From the NCBI GenBank assembly GCA_964523795.1, contig CAZGAO010000014.1, positions 10,064 to 74,063 on the forward strand: a stretch of DNA of 64,000 bases. Direction: 5' to 3'. This document shows positions 8,878-16,125 of the stretch, in pieces (within the stretch, counting starts at the first letter, position 1; each line of letters starts with the position of its first letter). The translations under genes and the position numbers were made by a program. The notes under the pieces were generated by a model. It did not search any database and was not told where the DNA came from. It saw only the letters and a list, made by a program, of their open reading frames with translations. Source of the stretch: SABY01 sp964523795. Its GTDB lineage: Bacteria; Bacteroidota; Bacteroidia; Bacteroidales; 4484-276.

Positions 8878-8994
8878 TCAGGATAAAAATAGACCGGGAT
8901 TGGATATGATTACCGACAATACTTTGCGGGCATACCTGGTGTTTTCCATCAGGTATTTAAAGGCTTTGTAGTAAAGAGGGTTTATGATTTTCAT
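8878..8994 (-). pseudogene. Truncated Rpn/PD-(D/E)XK-type recombination-promoting nuclease, N-terminal remnant
   Basis: A 38-codon ORF beginning MKIINPLYYKAFKYLMEN and continuing ARKVLSVII. This resembles the N-terminus of the Bacteroidota Rpn/PD-(D/E)XK transposase-like proteins, which are normally about 300 residues. It stops after 38 residues and no remainder is visible. It occupies most of the 302-bp gap between the TPR-CHAT and sigma genes and lies in the sigma factor's likely 5' leader, so it might now act as a leader peptide. The family match is from memory of the motif. Confidence 0.45.
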
Positions 8995-9032
8995 AATACT
9001 TTATTTTACTATTTGCAAATCAACTAACTACA

Positions 9033-9040
9033 CAAAGGTA
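9033..9040 (-). promoter_or_regulatory. Putative -7 promoter element for the sigma/anti-sigma genes
   Basis: TACCTTTG on the minus strand fits the Bacteroidota -7 consensus TAnnTTTG, with transcription expected to start near 9027. A -33 TTTG at the usual spacing is not evident. It would give the sigma gene its own transcript, separate from TPR-CHAT. Confidence 0.5.
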
Positions 9041-9145
9041 AAACAAATTGGCCTTATTGGTATTCTTTGATATGAGTTTTGTATTAATAGTTACACAGAC
9101 TCCAAGTAATACAAAGTTCGTTTTGTGGTTTTTTAGCTGGTGAAA

Positions 9146-12100
9146 TCACTTTTCAGATCGAAACCCGCCAGGTTTTAATCCATTATTTTTCTTAACCATC
9201 AACACCAACAAAACCACCACCATTGCTGAAAATGCAAATACCCAAAATCCCCTTGGTTTATCCTTAACTTGTTCTTTGCCCAAAAGCACAAAGCCACCCC
9301 AGTATGCCGGATGTCGGTAATCCAGCGTATTGAACCTCAAAAACTGAATGCTCTTATCGAAGGCCTCTGTTTTGCTATCGCCCGAAAGCCAGTGGGTGTA
9401 AAACTTGCGCATAAACAATTGCGTGGCCCGGTCGTCAACCTTCCACAGGCTCATAATGATGTTTTCGGCACCGGCATACTTAAAAGCCCGCTGCAGACCG
9501 AAAACACCCTCACCCGGAATGATTTCGCCCAGCCCGCTTTCGCAGGCACTTAGCACCACCAGTTTTGTGGAATTCAGGTTCAAGTTGCTCACCTCATAAG
9601 CCGTTAGTATTCCATCCTGCGAAATATCGTTTATGTTGTTTCTTTCGGATAAGCTCTTGTTGGCATTGGCCAGATAAAGCCCGGAGCAGAAAAGCGGATT
9701 GATTGGCAATGCAAAATCATGGTCAAGGGATCGGCTATCGCGTTTTTTTTCAGATAGCGGATTCCGGCCGTTAAAAAAGCCGTGGGTAGAAATATGCAGT
9801 ATCCCGGGATTGTCCACGGTTTTTATTATTTCTTCGGTAGCATTTTCGGCGATATACAATTGGGTTTGCCAGTTAAGGTCGGTCAAAAGGCTGTCGATGT
9901 AGCGCAGCTCGTAGGCCGACATGGGCAAGGCACTTAGCTTATCCGATCGCAGCTTTGTTGGGCTATTGTTTGCTGCCGTAGTCGAATTACTTTGCTGGCT
10001 GATCGAAAAATCAGGAGCACCGATCAGCACGGCCATCATATTTGTAGGAGCTTTAATTTCGGTTTGCTCCATAAAATCGTTTGCGCAACTTAGCAGCACG
10101 AGCTGATGATTTTCGTAAACATACTCTCTGTTTTCACAAAGTAAAGCCGCGACATTAATTTTGTTGTAAACACCATCTGGCAGCAGGTAAACAGTTTCTT
10201 TATCTTTTACAGCCTGCTCAATTTTTGCCCAATAGTTCAAATAAGCAGCGGTGTCATCATAGCGGATACTTGAAGAATTGTAGCCCCGGTAAATATTTTG
10301 GATGTACTGCTCGTATTGTTCATTTTCCAGATATTCGCCATTATTCAATACAAGCATTTGCGGGTTTTCATCCTTACGGCCCGAAACCACAAGGGCGGCA
10401 TATTTTATCGAATCCTGATTCTGTAAACGCACAATCTGAACAAAGGCTTCATCTTTTTCTAATGCCGATTGAAATTCCTGCCAGGTGTATCTTTTCCGGT
10501 TATGCTGCTTTGCAAATACCGCCGATTGCTGCGTCAGTTCTTTTTCGAGTATGTTTGCATGGCCTTCAATCGAATCCCGGTTTATCCCACGTTTTTCGAT
10601 TTCACCTTTTGTTAATGTGTAAATATTGGCAAGGTATTCTTTGGTGTTTATCCATTCGTTGTACTTTTCCCTGAAACCATTATTGGCTGTATCAGCCAGC
10701 CCAAATGCCTTCATTTTTTTTGAGGAAGTCAAAATCAATCCCTTCAAAAATAAGTTGTAATCAAACATAAGGCCCGTAATATTTTCATCCTGATTGCAAT
10801 AATCCAGGGCAAAAGCATTGAAACGGGCAATATTCTCCTGAAAAGTAGCCAGGTATTTTTGCTTTTCGTTGGATGAAAGGAAATCAAAATTCTGATAAAT
10901 ATTCCCGATAAATAATTCCATCGACTCCACGAACAGTTGTTCAGCTTCCTCTTCTCGGCCTTGCATCGAAAGCACTTCCGCCAGCGAATTTAGTGAGTTG
11001 ATATAATTCTTATGGCTTTTATCATAATACAAGTCGGCAATTCGGAGTGATGCTCTGTATTGCGCTTCCGCCGAATCATAATTATGTATTGCCAGATAAA
11101 CATCGCCCATCAGGCGTAACTGAGCCACCAGATTAATGTGGTCGGGATTTGTATTTTTTAGGGTTTGGTTGGATTCTGCCAAAATTGACAATGCCTGTTC
11201 GTATTCCTTTTTTTCGAGATGTATTTTTGCCAATCGTCTCATTAGCGAAATATGAATATCATGGCTGGTAGCAACCAATGTATCGGCGATGGACAGACCC
11301 TTGCTACAAAGTAATTCTGCCTGATTTAAATCGCCTCTGCGCAATGAAACTTCGGCCAGGTTGACCAACACATAAACATAGCCCAGCGTTTTATCATCAT
11401 TATTTTCATAAATTGATTTGGCTTTCAGCAATTGCTTTTCCGCCTTTTGCAAATTTCCGGTTAGTGTGTAAACCGTTGCCAGGCTATTCAAATCGGTGGC
11501 AACATAGACATGTTGCTCTCCATAATTTTTCGAATCCATGGCTCTGACTTCCTGAAAAAACTTTTCCGCCTTATCGTATTCCCCCATTTCCCTATACATT
11601 GCGGCGAGATTGTGCAATATTGGTGCTTTTTCGGGGTGATATTCTTCTAATAGCAGGTCGTTAATTTGTTTTGATTTAATGTAGTATTTTTCGACCATCG
11701 ACAAATTCCCTGTTGTCATAAAGTGCGAACCATAACTGTTTAGGAAAAACGCATAATTGATGCTATCCGTAATTATTTCCTTCCGGTCATAAATTGATGC
11801 TGCTTTGGAAGCACATTCTCCAGCTTTTTCGTACAAGCCCATTTCGGTGTACAAAAGGGTTATAGTTCCCAGCGAAGCAAGGTAATCGTTGCTTTCTTCT
11901 CCTTTCAGCTTTTTATCAAGCGCACAGGATTGGAGCATTCCTTTTTCGGCCAAGCTGAAATCACTGTTATAATAATACATTTTAGCCAACTCCAAGACGA
12001 AAAAACTATAATTGGAATCGGGGGGAGTTTCAAAGTTTTCATACCCCGTAACTTTTTGTTTCAGGTATGCTATCCCACCATCATAATCACCCAAAAAAAT

Positions 12101-12220
12101 GTAGGAGTCAATTTTTTCGCACTCTTTTTCGTAGTCGAACAGATCTTGTGCAAATACTGCTGTATGTATTGATATGACAGCAATGCAAAACATGAAGAGG
12201 GGGCTTTTCAAGGCTTTCAT
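9146..12220 (-). CDS. Exported TPR-CHAT protein (caspase-like protease fold), membrane anchored
   Basis: 1024 residues from the ATG at 12220; an in-frame TTG three codons upstream is less likely. Order: Sec signal peptide ending VFAQ (about residue 24), about nine tetratricopeptide repeats (about 40-430), a helical linker (430-560), and a CHAT domain (about 580-985). The CHAT domain has a His-Cys dyad in LHISTHGFF (H813) and VVLSACESGLGE (C893), and FALPINPLFCSGLYLA between. A C-terminal transmembrane helix (about 991-1011) is followed by a basic tail. CHAT proteins are caspase-related peptidases, including Csx29 of type III-E CRISPR and separase relatives. Here the catalytic part would sit in the periplasm. 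The sigma and anti-sigma genes follow on the same strand, suggesting a signalling role; the substrate is unknown. Confidence 0.9.
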   Translation of the reverse strand: MKALKSPLFMFCIAVISIHTAVFAQDLFDYEKECEKIDSYIFLGDYDGGIAYLKQKVTGYENFETPPDSNYSFFVLELAKMYYYNSDFSLAEKGMLQSCALDKKLKGEESNDYLASLGTITLLYTEMGLYEKAGECASKAASIYDRKEIITDSINYAFFLNSYGSHFMTTGNLSMVEKYYIKSKQINDLLLEEYHPEKAPILHNLAAMYREMGEYDKAEKFFQEVRAMDSKNYGEQHVYVATDLNSLATVYTLTGNLQKAEKQLLKAKSIYENNDDKTLGYVYVLVNLAEVSLRRGDLNQAELLCSKGLSIADTLVATSHDIHISLMRRLAKIHLEKKEYEQALSILAESNQTLKNTNPDHINLVAQLRLMGDVYLAIHNYDSAEAQYRASLRIADLYYDKSHKNYINSLNSLAEVLSMQGREEEAEQLFVESMELFIGNIYQNFDFLSSNEKQKYLATFQENIARFNAFALDYCNQDENITGLMFDYNLFLKGLILTSSKKMKAFGLADTANNGFREKYNEWINTKEYLANIYTLTKGEIEKRGINRDSIEGHANILEKELTQQSAVFAKQHNRKRYTWQEFQSALEKDEAFVQIVRLQNQDSIKYAALVVSGRKDENPQMLVLNNGEYLENEQYEQYIQNIYRGYNSSSIRYDDTAAYLNYWAKIEQAVKDKETVYLLPDGVYNKINVAALLCENREYVYENHQLVLLSCANDFMEQTEIKAPTNMMAVLIGAPDFSISQQSNSTTAANNSPTKLRSDKLSALPMSAYELRYIDSLLTDLNWQTQLYIAENATEEIIKTVDNPGILHISTHGFFNGRNPLSEKKRDSRSLDHDFALPINPLFCSGLYLANANKSLSERNNINDISQDGILTAYEVSNLNLNSTKLVVLSACESGLGEIIPGEGVFGLQRAFKYAGAENIIMSLWKVDDRATQLFMRKFYTHWLSGDSKTEAFDKSIQFLRFNTLDYRHPAYWGGFVLLGKEQVKDKPRGFWVFAFSAMVVVLLVLMVKKNNGLKPGGFRSEK

Positions 12221-12309
12221 AGGGAACAATTTTAAGAACGAATGGGTAAGGCATGTTTACTTTTTCTGTCGGCCTTCGATGCTATAATATGAACACAGCA
12301 ACAGAATGT

Positions 12310-12339
12310 CAAAAGTAATAATTTTTTAAACCTAACAAA
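12310..12339 (-). promoter_or_regulatory. Promoter of the TPR-CHAT gene
   Basis: On the minus strand TTTG (12336-12339), 18 bp, then TACTTTTG (12310-12317): a near-consensus Bacteroidota promoter. The transcript would start near 12303, leaving a leader of about 80 nt. The element lies within 15-45 bp of the divergent ATG at 12353, so the two genes may share regulation. Confidence 0.7.
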
Positions 12340-12352
12340 AGGAGAAAGAAAC

Positions 12353-13060
12353 ATGAGGACAAAAACTCGCACATCAGCGAAAAATGAAAAAACATCAGGC
12401 ACGAAAAAAGCAGCTTTGCTATTCGTGCTGATTTTTGCGATGGGTACATTTATTAACGTTAGTGCCCAGGATGCCCCGCCTACTCCCAAAAACCGAACCC
12501 TGAGCAAGGGCTTTAGCATCAAAGTTCAATACGGAATCCCATCCAAAGAGTATGGAACTTACAAGCCGGTAGATAGCGAGTATAAGTATGGAATTACTTA
12601 TGGCTTGCAAATGGGGAGCCAGTGGTACATTAGCCCGATGGAAAAATTGGGCTTTGGCATTATGGTAAACTGGTTCGATTTTTCCGCTGCAGCAAAATCC
12701 TATGATGACGAATCCAGGGCAACCATCGATGCTTCTTTCCTGGAGATTGGACCCATTGCTACTTATGCCCTAAACAGCGAAATGGCCATCGACCTGTATT
12801 ACAACCTCCGGCCAACCGTCATCATCAATATGGAAACATGGGAAAGCAGTTGGGGTGGCCAACATGGAAAGCACAGCGACACCTGGGAAGGCGTAGGCGT
12901 AACCCATGCCATAGGTAGCGGATTCAGGTGGAGAGCACTTTCGGTGGGTATGGAAACGGTGTTTGGCAGTGTTAACGACACGGATGATTTATTGAGCAGC
13001 GATGAATCATATAAGATGAAAGCCAACTGTTTCAGGTTTTTGATTGGGGTGAAGTTTTGA
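12353..13060 (+). CDS. Predicted outer-membrane beta-barrel protein, function unknown
   Basis: 235 residues with a long N-region (MRTKTRTSAKNEKT) before a signal-peptide core ALLFVLIFAMGTF and a cleavage site near VSAQ. The mature part alternates amphipathic strands (SIKVQYGIPSKEYG, YGLQMGSQWYISP, LGFGIMVNW, RFLIGVKF) and ends in phenylalanine, as outer-membrane barrels do. The start is supported by a clear purine-rich ggagaaag 5 bp upstream, unusual for this phylum. It is divergent from TPR-CHAT with a 132-bp shared intergenic region and heads four consecutive exported-protein genes. No family recognised. Confidence 0.65.
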   Translation: MRTKTRTSAKNEKTSGTKKAALLFVLIFAMGTFINVSAQDAPPTPKNRTLSKGFSIKVQYGIPSKEYGTYKPVDSEYKYGITYGLQMGSQWYISPMEKLGFGIMVNWFDFSAAAKSYDDESRATIDASFLEIGPIATYALNSEMAIDLYYNLRPTVIINMETWESSWGGQHGKHSDTWEGVGVTHAIGSGFRWRALSVGMETVFGSVNDTDDLLSSDESYKMKANCFRFLIGVKF

Positions 13061-13168
13061 TTCAATCCAAATAGAAATGACAGCTAATAAAAAATATTTT
13101 GCATCATCGTTCCAATTCGGACATCCACATTTGTATATAATAGAAATTATTAATAATAGAAGATCATC

Positions 13169-13714
13169 ATGAAAAAACTCACAGCTTATTTAGCAGTTAC
13201 ACTGGTTTTTGCAATTATTTCATTATCGGTATCCGGGCAAAAAAAGTACCTGAATCCCGATAAGCAATACTCAATTGCAAAAATTTACAAAAAGAATTAT
13301 AAAACAATAAAGGTTGGCTCATTGAAGCAAGTTAACGATTCAACCATTTCATTTGTGAATAGAACATCGCAAGCCACCGAAGAACTATCAGTTGATCAGG
13401 TCAGATACTTCTCCGTAAAGGATGGAACCAAAGCACTGTCATTCGGATTGTATGGAGCCGGGGTGGGAGCATTAGCTGTTCTATTTGCAGTTGGAGATGT
13501 ATATGGTAATCCAAATCTTGAATTCAGAGACAACCTGGGTTTGCGCATTGTTTTGATAGTAGGAGGATGTGGAGCGATTGGAGCAGGCATTGGTGCTTTA
13601 ACACCCAAATGGAAGCGAATGTACGTTCGAAAGAATAGTAGCGCAGCATCTCTAATGATTTATCCGGCAGTTTATAAAGATTATTACTGTGTAGGCCTAA
13701 CACTTAACTTTTAA
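13169..13714 (+). CDS. Exported hypothetical protein with two glycine-rich hydrophobic segments
   Basis: 181 residues: signal peptide (LTAYLAVTLVFAIISL, cleavage near SVSGQ), then a basic beta-rich segment (YKTIKVGSLKQVNDSTISFVN). Two hydrophobic glycine-rich stretches follow, GLYGAGVGALAVLFAVG (about 90-107) and IVLIVGGCGAIGAGIGAL (about 127-145). It ends in LTLNF. The hydrophobic pair resembles the glycine-zipper hairpins of small Bacteroidota envelope proteins. The next gene starts 12 bp downstream, so these are probably one transcript. Function unknown. Confidence 0.6.
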   Translation: MKKLTAYLAVTLVFAIISLSVSGQKKYLNPDKQYSIAKIYKKNYKTIKVGSLKQVNDSTISFVNRTSQATEELSVDQVRYFSVKDGTKALSFGLYGAGVGALAVLFAVGDVYGNPNLEFRDNLGLRIVLIVGGCGAIGAGIGALTPKWKRMYVRKNSSAASLMIYPAVYKDYYCVGLTLNF

Positions 13715-13725
13715 CACCAAAAGAA

Positions 13726-15075
13726 ATGAAAAAATTTGCAATAATGATTATTATCCAGATTCTTGTCATGACTAGTTTCGTCTTTCCGCAAGGGAATATG
13801 ATAATGAACGGAGAAAAAAAACAATTAAGGGGCGGGCAAATTTTAGATATTGAAGAAGATGGTTTTGGGAACATTTGGATTATTTCGGGATCAATCGAAG
13901 TTAAAATGAATGGCACAATGACAGACAAGGGTCATTTGTGCGTCTATACACCCAAAGGTGAATGGCTCTATTTTAAAGACAACAAAGAAGTCAATAAACA
14001 AAAATTCACTAAGCTGCAATGCGAAAACAATAATATCATATCTTGTTATACAGATAATGGGATGTTCACTTATGATGGAGCTACATGGAAGAACCTTACA
14101 AAAAAATCAATTGATAAAGAATTTGAAATCCCTCGAAAAACATTCATTTATTCGATTACACGAGATACGATGAACAGAACATGGGTAGAAACCAGTAAAG
14201 GTTTATTGCTTTATGAAAAAGATAACTTTAAAAGATATCTGGAGGAAATTAATTTTTACGATGAATGGACCTATTTTTCAAAAGGACATGTTTACTCAAA
14301 AGAAGGGATTTATCAATTTGTTGATGAAGAATTTGTAAAAATTACTGAGACTGACTATAAAAATTTCAGGTTTGCTGGAAACGATAAACAAAATACTAGT
14401 TGGTATTTCAGGACTTTCAAGGAAAAAAAGGATTTGGTCTTTACCGTTTCTTGTTTCAGCAATAATACTTTTAAAGAATTTGATTACGAACTACCTTGTG
14501 GTTGGTCGATTTATGATGGCATATACATATTTCCTAAATTCCAATTCATGCAGGATAGTTCCATATTTATCACTTCTGGAGATTTTATTGGCTTCATGAA
14601 AAATGGTGTCTTATCAGAATTACCTTTCGAGAAGCTGGAGATACCTTTTGAGTATAGTTTTGGAAATGTTGCATTTGATAATAAAAGCATATACTTTATC
14701 AGTTATAACACAGGAAAGGTGGAGCGGGACAGTCCATATAAAAACACTCACGTGTTCCTGCTAAAATACAATGGATTAGACTTTGAACTTTATTTGCCAA
14801 AAAATGAAATATTTAAATCCAAGCAAACAATAATTCGTGACATCCATTTTGATTTAAAGGGTAATTTATGGTTAACATCCGGAAACCCTCAAAAGATTAG
14901 GTTTGCCGATAATAGATCATTTATTGCAAAAATCACATCACCAGAGGATTTAGAAATTTTTGATAATTCACACGACAACAATCAAAGTTTTTATTCTATA
15001 ATATTTGAAGACAGCCAGGGGCGAGTTTGGATCGGATCTTCACGGGATGGAATTTTTATGTATCAATATAATTAA
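13726..15075 (+). CDS. Exported two-component-regulator-propeller-like protein
   Basis: 449 residues with a signal peptide (MIIIQILVMTSFVFPQG). Blade-type motifs such as DGFGNIWIIS near residue 45, NRTWVETSKGLLLYE near 150, LKGNLWLTSG near 385 and SQGRVWIGSSRDGIFMY at the C-terminus are the G-x-(I/V/L)-W-(I/V)-G repeats of Reg_prop seven-bladed propellers. Those are otherwise found as sensor domains of hybrid two-component systems. Here no membrane helix or kinase follows, so it is a free-standing exported propeller. The gene is A+T-rich like its two neighbours and sits 12 bp from each, arguing for one operon. Ligand unknown. Confidence 0.65.
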   Translation: MKKFAIMIIIQILVMTSFVFPQGNMIMNGEKKQLRGGQILDIEEDGFGNIWIISGSIEVKMNGTMTDKGHLCVYTPKGEWLYFKDNKEVNKQKFTKLQCENNNIISCYTDNGMFTYDGATWKNLTKKSIDKEFEIPRKTFIYSITRDTMNRTWVETSKGLLLYEKDNFKRYLEEINFYDEWTYFSKGHVYSKEGIYQFVDEEFVKITETDYKNFRFAGNDKQNTSWYFRTFKEKKDLVFTVSCFSNNTFKEFDYELPCGWSIYDGIYIFPKFQFMQDSSIFITSGDFIGFMKNGVLSELPFEKLEIPFEYSFGNVAFDNKSIYFISYNTGKVERDSPYKNTHVFLLKYNGLDFELYLPKNEIFKSKQTIIRDIHFDLKGNLWLTSGNPQKIRFADNRSFIAKITSPEDLEIFDNSHDNNQSFYSIIFEDSQGRVWIGSSRDGIFMYQYN

Positions 15076-15086
15076 AAATTAAAATT

Positions 15087-15674
15087 ATGAAAAAAGTAAC
15101 AGTATTATTGTTTTGTGCAGGTCTTATAATTTGCAACATTTCAACTGCACAATGTAAATTTAAAAGCATTAAAAAATATGCCAAATTTGCAAAATCAGAA
15201 GATTGCTCCATAAAGGTCGATATTGCTACAAAGCCAAAAGTACTATTCGACAAATCATTACCGGTAAATAAAGCTTATGCAAGCTTTGTAAAATCAGGAG
15301 AGGATTTCTATTTGTTTTTTTTACTGCAGAAAGGGTACAGTTCAAAATTTGAAATACGCGAAAATAATTCACTTGATCTGGTATTTGATGGCAATGAACC
15401 ACTTTCGCTATTCCCTTGTGGAAACTTTAAAGGAAAGACACCAATAGGCACCATTTATAATATTGGTTGTTTTTACAAAATCACAAAGGAGCAAATTAAA
15501 CAAATTGCCGGGAATGATGCAGTCGATATGATTTTGCTTCATTTTACATCCGATAAAAAATTATCCGGTGAGATGATAGATGAAGATGGAAGTACATTTT
15601 TTGAATATAAAATTCATTCTGCCAGTTTTGCTGATAACGCCCCAAAAGCTGCCACTTGCATCCTAACTAAATAA
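15087..15674 (+). CDS. Exported hypothetical protein
   Basis: 195 residues with a signal peptide (VTVLLFCAGLIICNISTAQ). The mature part begins with a CKFKSIKKYAKFAKSEDCS segment carrying two cysteines and has FFLLQKGYSSKFEI in its middle; four cysteines are present downstream of the signal. It begins 12 bp after the propeller gene and is the last of four same-direction exported genes. No family recognised. The even spacing and shared base composition suggest the cluster moved or evolved as a unit. Confidence 0.6.
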   Translation: MKKVTVLLFCAGLIICNISTAQCKFKSIKKYAKFAKSEDCSIKVDIATKPKVLFDKSLPVNKAYASFVKSGEDFYLFFLLQKGYSSKFEIRENNSLDLVFDGNEPLSLFPCGNFKGKTPIGTIYNIGCFYKITKEQIKQIAGNDAVDMILLHFTSDKKLSGEMIDEDGSTFFEYKIHSASFADNAPKAATCILTK

Positions 15675-15833
15675 TTCGAGCCATGTAAAAACACATGAAG
15701 CGTTTTAATGGAGTATTAGGAATGTTCAAAAAAACCTGTGGTATCTTGCTTGCATTTCCAATAATCCTTCGATATTCTATCAAATGCTTCGCATTAAAAT
15801 AAAACATTTTAAAAACATTAAAAACGAGAAATT

Positions 15834-15953
15834 ATGAAAAATCTAAATCTTATCATTTCGGGCTTGCTTATCATTAGCCTGGCTTTCGGGCAAGTAAATA
15901 AAGATTTGATTCTTGTAACTTACGCTATTATCAATGGTAATGCCAGTGATTAA
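15834..15953 (+). CDS. 39-aa ORF: orphan signal peptide, possibly a truncated exported gene
   Basis: MKNLNLIISGLLIISLAFG is a convincing Sec signal, followed by only about 20 residues (QVNKDLILVTYAII...) before a stop. It is probably the 5' remnant of a larger gene or a small secreted peptide. It lies in the 451-bp stretch 15675-16125, which has nothing else recognisable apart from a weak promoter-like TATCTTTA at 16081-16088 ahead of the giant adhesin gene. Confidence 0.35.
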   Translation: MKNLNLIISGLLIISLAFGQVNKDLILVTYAIINGNASD

Positions 15954-16125
15954 AAAACAATGGGGCAGTTTATGGAGCATAGCTAACATAAGAATGGTTT
16001 GGGAATAAAAGCACTGCTTTTTTGTAATAAAGCGACATATTATATTATGAATTTTTATTATCTGCTTGATTAATAGTTACTATCTTTACACACAAAAATT
16101 AAAAAAAGAATATGAAAGGCACATT

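Noticed and set aside
9146..12220. Csx29-type III-E CRISPR effector
   Set aside because: Shares the TPR-CHAT layout but has a signal peptide and a C-terminal membrane helix, and no gRAMP, Csx30/31 or CRISPR array is present.
12232..12522. 96-codon minus-strand frame in the CHAT/barrel intergenic region
   Set aside because: Overlaps the divergent barrel gene start and the TPR-CHAT promoter; no domain seen.
16066..16125. TTG start 60 bp upstream for the giant adhesin
   Set aside because: It would place non-signal residues before an excellent signal peptide that begins at ATG 16126.
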